A program made the translations under genes and the position numbers. 64,000 bases of DNA from Tetrapyrgos nigripes (lineage: Eukaryota; Basidiomycota; Agaricomycetes; Agaricales; Campanellaceae): NCBI GenBank assembly GCA_013368315.1, contig JAACJM010000053.1:1-64000 (forward strand). Reading direction: 5' to 3'. The notes beneath the pieces are model-generated. The model did not search any database, was not told the DNA's origin, and saw only the letters and a list, made by a program, of their open reading frames with translations. Shown in pieces: positions 11,743 through 23,568 of this stretch. Each line of letters opens with the position of its first letter. The stretch's first letter is position 1.

Positions 11743-12730
11743 CCTCTGCCAGTGACAATGCTTTCTGGCAAAGGGTACCCTCTGCCAGTGGCTGTGCTCT
11801 CAAAAATGCGGCTGTGGCCCTGGGCAGAGGGTACCCTCTGTCAGAGTGGCTGTGCTGGCAGAGGGTACCCTCTGCCAGAGTGGCTGTGCTGGCAGAGGGT
11901 ACCCTCTGCCAGAGTGGCTGTGCTGGCAGAGGGTACCCTCTGTCAGAGTGGCTGTGCTGGCAGAGGGATACCCTCTGCCAGAGTGGCTGTGTGCTGGCAG
12001 AGGGTACCCTCTGCCAGAGTGGCTGTGCTGGCAGAGGGTACCCTCTGCCAGAGTGGCTGTGCTGGCAGAGGGTACCCTCTGCCAGAGTGGCTGTGCTGGC
12101 AGAGGGTACCCTCTGCCAGAGTGGCTGTGCTGGCAGAGGGTACCCTCTGCCAGAGTGGCTGTGCTGGCAGAGGGTACCCTCTGTCAGAGTGGCTGTGCTG
12201 GCAGAGGGTACCCTCTGCCAGAGTGGCTGTGCTGGCAGAGGGTACCCTCTGCCAGAGTGGCTGTGCTGGCAGAGGGTACCCTCTGCCAGAGTGGCTGTGC
12301 TGGCAGAGGATACCCTCTGCCAGAGTGGCTGTGCTGGCAGAGGGTACCCTCTGTCAGAGTGGCTGTGCTGGCAGAGGGTACCCTCTGTCAGAGTGGCTGT
12401 GCTGGCAGAGGGTACCCTCTGTCAGAGTGGCTGTGCTGGCAGAGGGTACCCTCTGCCAGAGTGGCTGTGCTGGCAGAGGGTACCCTCTGCCAGAGTGGCT
12501 GTGCTTACTGGCAGAGGGTACCCTCTGCCAGAGTGGCTGTGCTCACTGGCAGAGGGTACCCTCTGCCAGTGGCTGTGTTCTCAAAAATGCGGCTGTGGCC
12601 CTGGGCAGAGGGTACCCTCTGCCAGAGTGGCTGTGCTTGCTGGCAGAGGGTACCCTCTGCCAGTGGCTATGCTCTCAAAAAATGCGGCTGTGGCCCTGGG
12701 CAAAGGGTACCCTCTGCTAGTGGCTGTGTC
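11743..12730. repeat. 34-bp palindromic minisatellite, about 22 tandem units plus spaced units
   Basis: The unit is a perfect 20-bp palindrome, GGCAGAGGGTACCCTCTGCC, followed by AGAGTGGCTGTGCT. It repeats every 34 bp (for example 11,891 then 11,925). A few units have T for C in the right arm or 38-bp spacing. Flanking units are interrupted by TCTCAAAAATGCGGCTGTGG. Three long plus-strand reading frames cross it, but all are open only because of the repeat period and are not genes. Confidence 0.95.
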
Positions 12731-13364
12731 TTTGGTATGTGCCCATCATTGCAGCATCTTACAACAGTGACTGTGAGTCTAGCCTTGTGTCATTTGATCA
12801 CAGAGACCTTGAGGGGGGCTGTCCCTACCTCTGGGTCAAGGCAATGAAGCAAATGACACAAAAACAGTTGAGCAAGACATCTGCAACAGTAACCAGAGGC
12901 CAAGTCCTGTGTCATTGACTCTGAGATCTTCAGAGAGACCTTGAAGGGGACTGTCTGCACCTCTGGGTCAAGGTCCTGAGGCAAGTGACACAAGAACAGT
13001 GGAGCACAATGTCAGTCACTTTCCACTCCTTGCAACAGCAACTGTGAGCCAAGTCCTGTGTCATTTGCTCTAAAAACTTGACAGAGACCTGGGGGCAGGT
13101 TGTCTGCACCTCTGGATCAAGGTCCTGAGGCAAATGACACAAAAACACCTGAGCAAGATGCTGGTCTCTGCTCACCACTGGCAACAGTGACCACAAGCTG
13201 AGGCCTGTGTCATTCACTCTGAAAACTTGACAGGGACCTCAGGGACAGCTGTCTGCAGCTCTGGGTTGAGGTCCCAAGGTGAATGACACTGGAATGCCCA
13301 AGCAAGACATGGGTGTCTGCTCACTGCTGGCAACAGCGACCACGAGCTAAGCGATGTGTCATTC
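12731..13364. repeat. Diverged 149-bp monomers, block 2
   Basis: About four CpG-depleted monomers grade into the conserved array near 13,200-13,360. Nearly identical to 40,993-41,629, at an offset of 28,265 bp. Confidence 0.83.
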
Positions 13365-16300
13365 GCTCTGGAAACTTGACAGGGACCTCAGGGAGGGCTG
13401 TCTGCAGCTCTGGGTCGAGGTCCCGAGGCGAATGACACAGGAACGCCCGAGCAAGACGTGGGTGTCTGCTCACTGCTGGCAACAGCGACAGCGAGCCGAG
13501 CGATGTGTCATTCGCTCTGAAAACTTGACAGGGACTTCAGGGAGGGATGTCTGCAGCTCTGGGTCGAGGTCCCGAGGTGAATGACACAGGAACGCCCGAG
13601 CAAGACGTGGGTGTCTGCTCACCGCTGGCAACAGCGACCGCGAGCCGAGCAATGTGTCATTCGCTCTGAAAACTTGACAGGGACCTCAGGGAGGGCTGTC
13701 TGCAGCTCTGGGTCGAGGTTCCGAGGCGAATGACACAGGAACGCCCGAGCAAGACGTGGGTGTCTGCTCACTGCTGGCAACAGCGACCGCGAGCCAAGCG
13801 ATGTGTCATTCGCTCTGAAAACTTGACAGGGACCTCAGGGAGGGCTGTCTGCAGCTCTGGGTCGAGGTCCCGAGGCGAATGACACAGGAACGCCCGAGCA
13901 AGACGTGGGTGTCTGCTCACCGCTGGCAACAGCGACCGCGAGCCGAGCAATGTGTCATTCGCTCTGGAAACTTGACAGGGACCTCAGGGAGGGATGTCTG
14001 CAGCTCTGGGTCGAGGTCCCGAGGCGAATGACACAGGAACGCCCGAGCAAGACGTGGGTGTCTGCTCACCGCTGGCAACAGCGACCGCGAGCCGAGCAAT
14101 GTGTCATTCGCTCTGGAAACTTGACAGGGACCTCAGGGAGGGCTGTCTGCAGCTCTGGGTCGAGGTCCCGAGGCGAATGACACAGGAACGCCCGAGCAAG
14201 ACATGGGTGTCTGCTCACTGCTGGCAACAGCGACAGCGAGCCGAGCGATGTGTCATTCGCTCTGAAAACTTGACAGGGACTTCAGGGAGGGATGTCTGCA
14301 GCTCTGGGTCGAGGTCCCGAGGCGAATGACGCAGGAACGCCCGAGCAAGACGTGGGTGTCTGCTCACCGCTGGCAACAGCGACCGCGAGCCGAGCAATGT
14401 GTCATTCGCTCTGGAAACTTGACAGGGACCTCAGGGAGGGATGTCTGCAGCTCTGGGTCGAGGTCCCGAGGCGAATGACACAGGAACGCCCGAGCAAGAC
14501 GTGGGTGTCTGCTCACCGCTGGCAACAGCGACCGCGAGCCAAGCAGTGTGTCATTCGCTCTGGAAACTTGACAGGGACCTCAGGGAGGGATGTCTGCAGC
14601 TCTGGGTCGAGGTCCCGAGGCGAATGACACAGGAACGCCCGAGCAAGACGTGGGTGTCTGCTCACCGCTGGCAACAGCGACCGCGAGCCAAGCAATGTGT
14701 CATTCGCTCTGGAAACTTGACAGGGACCTCAGGGAGGGCTGTCTGCAGCTCTGGGTCGAGGTCCTGAGGCGAATGACACAGGAACGCCCGAGCAAGACGT
14801 GGGTGTCTGCTCACCGCTGGCAACAGCGACCGCGAGCCAGGCAGTGTGTCATTCGCTCTGGAAACTTGACAGGGACCTCAGGGAGGGCTGTCTGCAGCTC
14901 TGGGTCGAGGTCCCGAGGCGAATGACACAGGAACGCCCGAGCAAGACGTGGGTGTCTGCTCACCGCTGGCAACAGCGACCGCGAGCCAAGCAGTGTGTCA
15001 TTCGCTCTGGAAACTTGACAGGGACCTCAGGGAGGGCTGTCTGCAGCTCTGGGTCGAGGTCCCGAGGCGAATGACACAGGAACGCCCGAGCAAGACGTGG
15101 GTGTCTGCTCACCGCTGGCAACAGCGACCGCGAGCCGAGCAATGTCTCATTCGCTCTGAAAACTTGACAGGGACCTCAGGGAGGGCTGTCTGCAGCTCTG
15201 GGTCGAGGTTCCGAGGCGAATGACACAGGAACGCCCGAGCAAGACGTGGGTGTCTGCTCACTGCTGGCAACAGCGACCGCGAGCCAAGCGATGTGTCATT
15301 CGCTCTGAAAACTTGACAGGGACCTCAGGGAGGGCTGTCTGCCGCTCTGGGTCGAGGTCCCGAGGCGAATGACACAGGAACGCCCGAGCAAGACGTGGGT
15401 GTCTGCTCACCGCTGGCAACAGCGACCGCGAGCCAGGCAGTGTGTCATTCGCTCTGGAAACTTGACAGGGACCTCAGGGAGGGCTGTCTGCAGCTCTGGG
15501 TCGAGGTCCCGAGGCGAATGACACAGGAACGCCCGAGCAAGACGTGGGTGTCTGCTCACCGCTGGCAACAGCGACCGCGAGCCGAGCAATGTGTCATTCG
15601 CTCTGGAAACTTGACAGGGACCTCAGGGAGGGCTGTCTGCAGCTCTGGGTCGAGGTCCCGAGGCGAATGACACAGGAACGCCCGAGCAAGACGTGGGTGT
15701 CTGCTCACCGCTGGCAACAGCGACCGCGAGCCAAGCAGTGTGTCATTCACTCTGGAAACTTGACAGGGACCTCAGGGAGGGCTGTCTGCAGCTCTGGGTC
15801 GAGGTCCCGAGGCGAATGACACAGGAACGCCCGAGCAAGACGTGGGTGTCTGCTCACCGCTGGCAACAGCGACCGCGAGCCGAGCAATGTGTCATTCGCT
15901 CTGAAAACTTGACAGGGACCTCAGGGAGGGCTGTCTGCAGCTCTGGGTCGAGGTTCCGAGGTGAATGACACAGGAACGCCCGAGCAAGACGTGGGTGTCT
16001 GCTCACTGCTGGCAACAGCGACCGCGAGCCAAGCGATGTGTCATTCGCTCTGAAAACTTGACAGGGACCTCAGGGAGGGCTGTCTGCAGCTCTGGGTCGA
16101 GGTCCCGAGGCGAATGACACAGGAACGCCCGAGCAAGACGTGGGTGTCTGCTCACTGCTGGCAACAGCGACCGCGAGCCAAGCGATGTGTCATTCGCTCT
16201 GAAAACTTGACAGGGACCTCAGGGAGGGCTGTCTGCCGCTCTGGGTCGAGGTCCCGAGGCGAATGACACAGGAACGCCCGAGCAAGACGTCGGTGTCTGC

Positions 16301-17262
16301 TCACCGCTGGCAACAGCGACCGCGAGCCAGGCAGTGTGTCATTCGCTCTGGAAACTTGACAGGGACCTCAGGGAGGGCTGTCTGCAGCTCTGGGTCGAGG
16401 TCCCGAGGCGAATGACACAGGAACGCCCGAGCAAGACGTGGGTGTCTGCTCACCGCTGGCAACAGCGACCGCGAGCCAAGCAGTGTGTCATTCGCTCTGG
16501 AAACTTGACAGGGATCTCAGGGAGGGATGTCTGCAGCTCTGGGTCGAGGTCCCGAGGCGAATGACACAGGAACGCCCGAGCAAGACGTGGGTGTCTGCTC
16601 ACCGCTGGCAACAGCGACCGCGAGCCAAGCAGTGTGTCATTCGCTCTGGAAACTTGACAGGGACCTCAGGGAGGGATGTCTGCAGCTCTGGGTCGAGGTC
16701 CCGAGGCGAATGACACAGGAACGCCCGAGCAAGACGTGGGTGTCTGCTCACCGCTGGCAACAGCGACCGCGAGCCAAGCAGTGTGTCATTCGCTCTGGAA
16801 ACTTGACAGGGACCTCAGGGAGGGATGTCTGCAGCTCTGGGTCGAGGTCCCGAGGCGAATGACACAGGAACGCCCGAGCAAGACGTGGGTGTCTGCTCAC
16901 CGCTGGCAACAGCGACCGCGAGCCGAGCAATGTGTCATTCGCTCTGGAAACTTGACAGGGACCTCAGGGAGGGATGTCTGCAGCTCCGGGTCGAGGTCCC
17001 GAGGCGAATGACACAGGAACGCCCGAGCAAGACGTGGGTGTCTGCTCACCGCTGGCAACAGCGACCGCGAGCCAAGCAGTGTGTCATTCGCTCTGGAAAC
17101 TTGACAGGGACCTCAGGGAGGGATGTCTGCAGCTCTGGGTCGAGGTCCCGAGGCGAACGGCGCAGGAACGCCCGAGTAAGACGTGGGGTGTCTGCTCACC
17201 GCTGGCAACAGCGACCGCGAGCCGAGCGATGTGTCATTCGCTCTGGAAACTTGACAGGGACC
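13365..17262. repeat. 149-bp satellite array 1b, about 26 monomers
   Basis: CpG-rich 149-bp monomers in the same orientation as array 1a. Runs of monomer variants occur in the same order in both arrays, for example the series around 8386-9400 and that around 14,799-15,970. This indicates exchange of blocks several monomers long. Confidence 0.95.
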
Positions 17263-17658
17263 TCCAGGGGGGCGGTCCCTCCTCTGGGCGGAGTTTTCGA
17301 GGCGAGTGACACGCAGACGGCTGCGGGAGGCCCAAGGTCTGCTGGCCGCTGGGGCTCGCGACGGCGACAGCACGCCGAGCGCTGGGGGTCTGGCCCCGAA
17401 AAGCAGACGGGGACCTCGGGGGTGGGGCGGGCACGTTTCCAGTGCAGGACCCGAAGGGCTGCGACCAGAGACGAGGTGGCCAGACCCCAGACAGCGGTCG
17501 GGGCTCGGGACGGCGACGGCGAGCTCAGACGGCTGTCAATGGACGAGCGGGGGGCGGATCCGGAACGGGGGCGACGAGGGCTACGCGAGGGCGTGGGACG
17601 CAGGTCGAATGACAGAGGTCGGCCAACAGACCCTCTGTTGGGTAGAAAATATAGGTAG
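17263..17658. repeat. GC-rich diverged edge of satellite block 1
   Basis: Two to three very GC-rich diverged monomers that still align to the satellite (AGGCGAGTGACACGCAGACG against AGGCGAATGACACAGGAACG). Homology with 44,666-45,030 stops in both places at ATATAGGTAG, which marks the duplication boundary. Confidence 0.82.
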
Positions 17659-18282
17659 GTACGTGGCCGGGGACCGGTGTACAGTCGGCCCGGTCCATAC
17701 CGGACACCGGTTTGATCCGAGGACACGTGATTGTCCGTGACCTCGGCCATCGGTCAGGGGCTTGATGTCGGGTACTTTCGGGTGCCTGACGGATAGCTTC
17801 CGAGCCAATCGGCGATCTCGGCGACTGCGGATACCACTACGGTGGTTCCTCCGTGGGAGTCGGGCTCGGTTAAATCTTGTAATGATTATCCGTTTGTATT
17901 AGCGTGAGAGTCCGTCGGTCGACACTCTATTGCTAACCACTTTAGGATTGTATTGGTGCGACTCCGTCGCACCCGATCGTCACCCTGGGCCTACGGTCTA
18001 GACTTGAGAGCTTATGGCCATTGGCTACTCAAGTCCGAGGTCCCCAGATGGTGCGTCATCACATTCAGTTTTCTTACTAACGATTCCCAGGTACCTCCAC
18101 GGTTCCGTCGGAGTCGCCAGCGAAAGTACTCTAACATAACGGATCTGAAGAGTATAAATACGAAACGGTAATTGGCCTGGAACCACAGAAACTGGTTCCC
18201 CGTTATCCAGTTACATACTTTCGCAACCCTCTACAGCCCTTTCTTACACTCTCGCACCTTCGGCGCTCGAGTGGACGACCCC
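17659..18282. other. Unassigned sequence between satellite and telomere tract
   Basis: Single-copy, moderately GC-rich sequence ending directly at the CCCTAA tract. No convincing gene, RNA or repeat was recognised. Confidence 0.4.
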
Positions 18283-18306
18283 CCCTAACCCTAACCCTAA
18301 CCCTAA
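18283..18306 (-). repeat. Interstitial telomeric repeat, four CCCTAA units
   Basis: Exactly four CCCTAA units on the plus strand (TTAGGG on the minus strand), preceded and followed by C-runs. The orientation is that of a chromosome end facing left, so the sequence to the right may once have been terminal and the 18 kb to the left added later. Confidence 0.9.
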
Positions 18307-19300
18307 CCCCTTGAAACGAGACCTTCGTTCGTTCCAATTTTTATATACCCGTGTTCTACTTGCTGATTCAATTCTGTAGCTCCCCCACATCATAGGCAGG
18401 AATAACGTTTTTGAGTATGGTAAACTGGGCATAACTTTAGAACGAAGCATCAGTGAGTTTTACTTTTTATATATTCGTATTTTCCTTCTTCAGAAGATCC
18501 TGGAACACCCCAAGTTTGTGTATTTTCATCAAGATTTCGTCGACCTACCTCCACCTCACCTCCACACCTTCTTCCACCTCTATCACCTTCAATTCTTCTC
18601 CCAACCCCCTACCTGACCGCAATCCCCTGTTTTCCGACCCTCCGAATTCGATGGAACCACTCTCAAGGCCTCCCGACCTTTTGTTCTCCCAATAACCCCA
18701 CCCCCATCCCCTCCTCCCTTTCAGGTCCACCTCTCCACCCCTTCCTCTGCAAACATCATCGTCCCGGACTCGTTTCCAGGGTTTCTGAACCGTCCGAATC
18801 GAATGATACACTTTTTGGGCGCGTCCGAACTTGCCCGCATGCGATATGAAGACTTTTCGCTTTTTGGGTATCTTAGGATACCCATAACTTTTGAACGGGA
18901 CGTCGGTGCGTTATAATTTTTATATCCCCTTCATCCTCTCATCGAATCGATTCTGTAGCACCCCCAATTTATGTATTTTCTTGAAGATTTCGTTGACCTC
19001 CCTCCATCTGTCCTCCCGACCTTCTTCCACCTCCACCTCCTTCAGACCTTTTCCCAACCTCCTACCTGACCTCACTCCCCCGTTTTCTGACCCTCCGAAC
19101 TCGATGGAACCACTCCCAAAGCCTCCCGAAGCTTCCTTCCTTTCGTATGACCACCCTTCCTCCTTCCCCTTCTCCCCATCAATCCTTGTCGTTCCCTGGC
19201 TCAAACTCCAACGGTCTTCAGACCCCCTGAGTAGGATGGAGACTTTCGCGAAGGCGTCCGACACCGTTTGCGTTGGATATGCGCAATGTTATAGGTTCTA
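18307..19300 (+). repeat. Diverged copies of the ~291-bp subtelomeric repeat, plus orientation
   Basis: Core strings such as ATAACTTTTGAACGGGACGT, then an AT-rich TATATTCGTATTT segment and a C/T-rich stretch, recur near 18,310, 18,433 and 18,883. They match the regular 291-bp repeats at 30,540-32,520. The pyrimidine-rich open frames here are not gene-like. Confidence 0.7.
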
Positions 19301-19935
19301 GTAGCTTTAGTACTTAATAAATAGTCAGTATTTACTGCGTTGATTTTTAAATGTGGTCCATCAAATGTAGACAGCCAAAATACAGTACTAGACCACTTCA
19401 ATACATTATCATAATGTTCGAAACAAAATTTGGCAGCAAGTCTAGGTGTTGCCCATCTTTGGGAAATTAAAAATACTTCCAGTGGTCTGAGTGATTGGTT
19501 CTATAAACAAGAAGTGTACTCATTCATTATTAGTATCCATCTGTATAAAAATGTTTGGTAGTTTATGCATAAAAAATTAATATACATGTATTTCACTGAG
19601 TGTCAGTCCCAAGCTTTCGACCCGGTCGAAAGTCTCACGCTGACTGAGGACAAGTCCACATTCTCCGACTTGGTCGAAGAATTGTGGATAACACCATGCG
19701 CACACCAACCGTCGATTTGGTCGACAATTGGTGACTGCGCACTTAATAAATCTCAGCCACCCAACAAAAAAAAAAAATCGTATCTCCGTCAATTCTTCAC
19801 CGTTTGCCACAATTATTAGAGCGTTGGAAAGCCCTTACTCAGCACTACAAACCCGCATTTCTACACCGATGATATATGACAGTCCCTCGGTGCACAACAC
19901 AGCATTATATGTATATTTATGTTCATAGTACTGCT
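19301..19935. other. AT-rich unassigned sequence
   Basis: Low-complexity AT-rich sequence with a short A-tract at about 19,765. No supported gene. A few GGTCGAAAG/TTGGTCGA-type short repeats are visible at 19,615-19,735. Confidence 0.3.
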
Positions 19936-20120
19936 GGCCAATCTTCCACCCACTGCTGCCCACTTCTCCATCCAATCCTGCCCAATCCTCCAGCCAACCC
20001 TGCCCAACCTGCCCACCAATCCTGCCCAACCCTGTCACCAACCCTGCCTCCAACCCGGCCCAACCCTGCCCAACCCTGGGCTAAAAGCCTAGTCCAACCC
20101 TGGAAACCCCCTAGTAACCC
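19936..20120. repeat. C-rich minisatellite with degenerate junction motif
   Basis: Imperfect CCAACCCTGCC-type short repeats end in a degenerate form (20,078-20,120) of the junction motif found at 27,247, 34,064 and 46,073. The shared skeleton is GGG-CTA...CCTA...CAACCCT...CTA-TAACCC. A similar C-rich tract precedes the motif copy at 27,247. Confidence 0.65.
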
Positions 20121-20689
20121 AAATGTTCATTATCCTTCAGGTAGACGTTGATCTCTTCACTTCCTCCCCAGAGCATCTTATCATGATCTCCAGAAGGGCA
20201 CGGCAGTAGTTGACTTGAGCGTTTGCTTTCATTGAGCTGCTGTGCGTGGTCGACAATCTGCTGATTGACAAGAGACTTTTCCTTGTGGATGGGAAGAGAG
20301 TTGTTGGGGCAACAATGTTGACGTTCAACAGGCATGGTCATTAAAGTGAGGGAGGATGAAGAATGCCTGAAGAAGATAAATCTATAAGTACCAGTCACAT
20401 TGTCAGCGGTAAATCCCAATTAGTACCTGGGTTATGACTTACAGACAATGTGCCAAACAATAAAACACTAAAAGAGGAAAAAGAGGCAATGACATTGACT
20501 GGTCACCCTAAGCAGAATAATGTGATTAGTATCTGGGTCCAAGGACAAAGTAAGAAAGCTAAACGTAGACATACCATGAAGTTCAAGAGAAAAGGCCATT
20601 GCAAAAATATGCCCTCCCTCTCAACTACCACTAATTGTTCCCAATGCCTGTCGTAAACACCTGCCCAACCTCTCCTCTCAAATACAGTT

Positions 20690-21551
20690 TGATATGCTTT
20701 GTTCTTGATCGCGACTGCATGCCGTTCCCAGATGCACTCAGACACATCGACCTGCCCTGGCTGATGACCACTGGCCCTGAAAACAAGGCAGCCTTCGCCA
20801 TCGCCAGAAAGATCTATAATCTGATCGCTGAAACCCCCAACTGTCCAGGATACCATGAACTGGTACACACTGCAGTGTTTGAACATTACAGCAATGAGGT
20901 GTGCTTCCTGAATTTCTCATTCTGCCACCTTCTGACCGCCTTTTAGAACCACCAGGACTGTAGCTGCAACCAGATCCTCCACCAGCTCCCAGTAAGGGAC
21001 CGACTACTCCTCAACAGCACTATGCAAACCTGGGACTTGGCTACTGACGACCTGCAAAGAGCCTACAAGAAGTCTCTCGAAGAAGAGAAAAGAGACCCTG
21101 AAAGTGACACTCAGGTGGAAGCCGAAACAGAGACTGACAAGGCCAGTAGTGACGGGAGTGGAGAGGATGCTGATATTGAGGAGAGTGATGAAGAAGAGCG
21201 CGATAAATGCCAGGCGACTTCAGGTAAATGCTTCTCTCCATGGCTTGGGGTGTCAACTGATGTGCAATGTTTCCAGACCAATGTCTAGCTACAAGCAACT
21301 CTGTAGAGCAGAGAGCACCAGACTACCCCAATTTCCCTCTGACCATCCTCCCAACTATCTGGGCTTCAAAACGTGCCTGAAATCTCCAGCGCATTCAAGA
21401 GCCTCAGCGCAAAAAAATTCGAGGTACCAAGGACTTTATTGAGTACAAGGAGGGGGATAAAACTGTCCTTGAGCTCTGTGACGAGGACAACGTTGGCAAA
21501 TATGACGAGTACGAGGAAGATGGGAAGGTTGTCTTTGAGCTGCAGGACTAA
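20690..21551 (+). pseudogene. Unrecognised multi-exon gene with an in-frame TGA
   Basis: Three exons can be linked with clean splice sites: about 20,690-20,897, 20,946-21,221 and 21,277-21,551. The encoded protein has a neutral N-terminal part (GYHELVHTAVFEHYSNE) and a strongly acidic Glu/Asp-rich middle. It ends in a charged tail (EYKEGDKTVLELCDEDN ... VFELQD, then stop). In the last exon the frame is interrupted by one TGA at about 21,377, in sequence context fitting a CGA-to-TGA change. The 5' end was not resolved. No family was recognised. It may be a remnant of a transposon's accessory gene or a decaying host gene. Confidence 0.4.
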
Positions 21552-22203
21552 GGGCGGCAGGAGAGCAAACATGGATAGGTGGAATAGAACTTGTACTGTA
21601 TAATACCACAATGCAATAGGCAATAGTACAAAGTCATTTCGGACAAGAGTACTGCAGAATGAACAGATGTATAAAGAACAAAGAAGGCTGAAGATGTTGC
21701 ATTATGAGCCAATGGAGATGACGGAAGGAAAGAGTAACAAGCACAATGATCAGCAAGCTGGGGTACTAGTGGATATTATCCATGCAAAGATATAGGACAA
21801 AAGGCTTTACTGGACCCAAACATTTGGGAAGGAAAGAGTGGGGAAGAAGCGGAGACAGGGAATTGAATTGGGAAGAGGGAATGGCCCTGAGGTTGAGCAT
21901 GAGAGGGGAAGGAAGGCTTGGGTGGACCAGGGGGCACACTTCTCTGAGCACCACAGAAGATTGCATCTTCCTGTTCATGCTTATCAAACCTCTTGGCCAG
22001 GGAATACCAAGCCATGACATCCTATTCCTGTGGACTAAAGCAGGTCGCAGTCCACGTCAGAATTTGAGGACCACTGTCTGGCTGACATGTTTTGCGTCCT
22101 TGAGTCAGGCCTTGATGGTAGGATCAGTGGGATTTGTGGAATAGAGGACAGGCTCGATGTTGATGCCAGCCATGGTGATAAGGCATAGAAGTTGTTGACA
22201 TAT

Positions 22204-22211
22204 TCATCAAC
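22204..22211. other. Target-site duplication, left copy (TCATCAAC)
   Basis: Eight bases, TCATCAAC, directly abut the left terminal inverted repeat of the hAT element. The identical octamer follows its right end at 23,561-23,568. Confidence 0.95.
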
Positions 22212-23560
22212 TAGGGCTCGCCACCGTTACCGTACATGGTTACGACTGTGCTTTTGACAGTTATATACGGTCACAGTCTGACTGTAACTGTCCCGTATGA
22301 TGCTGAAGTCATAACGCCAACGGCACGGTAACGGGTCGTAACTGTGGCGTAAACGGTATTGACGGTCAAGGAGAAATGTGAGATTTCATGCAAGTAGGAA
22401 AATATATAGCAAAAAAATGTATCTATATGTCTAATGAAATTGAAACCATAAGTGTCAATCATTGCCCAGAACCTCCGTGATAGCAATCCTTGCCATCTTA
22501 AGTTGAGCTTTGACAACCATCAAGGCTTGGATAGTATCTGCTTTAAGACTCGAACGGCGTAAGGAAATAGTATCTCTGCCACCAGAAAAGACTCGTTCAA
22601 TGGCAACTGCAGATCCTAAGTAAAAAGAGATCAGTATTTGCCCTGCAATGATTGAAGAGAACTTGCCTGGAATACAAAGCACATCACACGCCAGACAGTA
22701 GAGGTTTGGGAATTGATCGCGACGAGCGTGCCACCACTCCAGTGGATCAACAGTCATTTTAGAAGGGTGGGATGTAAAATGGAAATACTTGTCAAGCTCA
22801 TCCTGCGGTGAAGTCTGAGCTGCTGAATAAGAGCTGTAACACACCAGAGAACGCTATCATAGACAGACTGGACTGGCTCGAGTTTACTGTGGAGAGAAAT
22901 GTCGGTGAAACCCATTGTGTGACAGAAAGACCAGTTCCGAGTAAAAGGATTAGGGAAAAGACTGGTAGGACGTTGTAGAAAAGCCATTGATTGATATTCT
23001 TGACAATAGAAGATGCTGAGGGGTCTTTGCGAAAGCGCCCTTGGGTGAGCTTTTTCGACGAGTGAATGACAGAGGCTGCCATCCTGAACTGCGAGTGAAG
23101 GAGAAAAAAAATTACAGCCAGCTTTTTATACCTTACAGAAGCGAGATCTTTGCACACTTGTCCATTCTCGGAAATCTTCAAAAGCTCCATGTTGAAGAGA
23201 TGTCGACAATTCTGTTGCTCAGGCCAAGGTGGATGACTGAGGTTTTGGAGCTGCGGCATATGGAAAGTACTTAGTTTTATTCAAAAGATAATGAGCCGCA
23301 ATATCCAGGTAGACAACGCGCCACTGTTCCATGGATTACACCTGCAGGGGTAGAGATGGTGGTCGTTACAGAGTCAAAAAGCATAATGATGATGACCGTA
23401 TTACGACGTGTACGGCCATTTACGGCACGGACTTTGACGGGTATCACTGTGCTGTGACTGTGCCGTCTAGTGATCATCCAGGACTTGACACGGTATGGTA
23501 CCGGATACTGTTTAACGGTAACTGTCAACCATGCCTGCATGGTAACGGTGGCAAGCCCTA
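22212..23560 (-). mobile_element. hAT-family DNA transposon, 1,349 bp, complete ends
   Basis: The terminal inverted repeats match over about 22 positions: TAGGGCTCGCCACCGTTACC on the left, and the reverse complement of the right end begins TAGGGCTTGCCACCGTTACC. The element is flanked by the 8-bp duplication TCATCAAC, the hAT hallmark length. Subterminal regions contain several CGGTAAC/GTTACCG-like strings. At 1.35 kb it is too short for a full transposase and keeps only the C-terminal coding part, so it is probably an internally deleted copy needing a transposase in trans. Confidence 0.93.
22455..22844 (-). pseudogene. hAT transposase C-terminal dimerisation domain fragment
   Basis: The reading frame shows DPLEWWHARRDQFPNL, then ACDVLCIPG, then SAVAIERVFSGGRD, the typical hAT C-terminal dimerisation pattern with paired Trp and the ERVFS signature. 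Between CIPG and SAVA lies a probable GC-AG intron (22,616-22,666, donor GCAAGT). Upstream minus-strand sequence to about 23,260 holds short frames compatible with decayed exons. The DDE catalytic region is missing. Confidence 0.8.
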
Positions 23561-23568
23561 TCATCAAC
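23561..23568. other. Target-site duplication, right copy (TCATCAAC)
   Basis: Exact copy of 22,204-22,211 immediately outside the right terminal inverted repeat. Confidence 0.95.

Noticed and set aside
11616..12847. Three overlapping plus-strand frames of 320-384 codons with Cys/Gly-rich repeats
   Set aside because: They are open only because the 34-bp unit lacks stops in all three frames; no splice, start or domain evidence.
16825..17658. 277-codon Arg-rich plus-strand frame across the satellite edge
   Set aside because: Half is satellite and half the GC-rich diverged edge. The related stretch at 44,677-45,030 gives a different, shorter frame, so there is no conserved protein.
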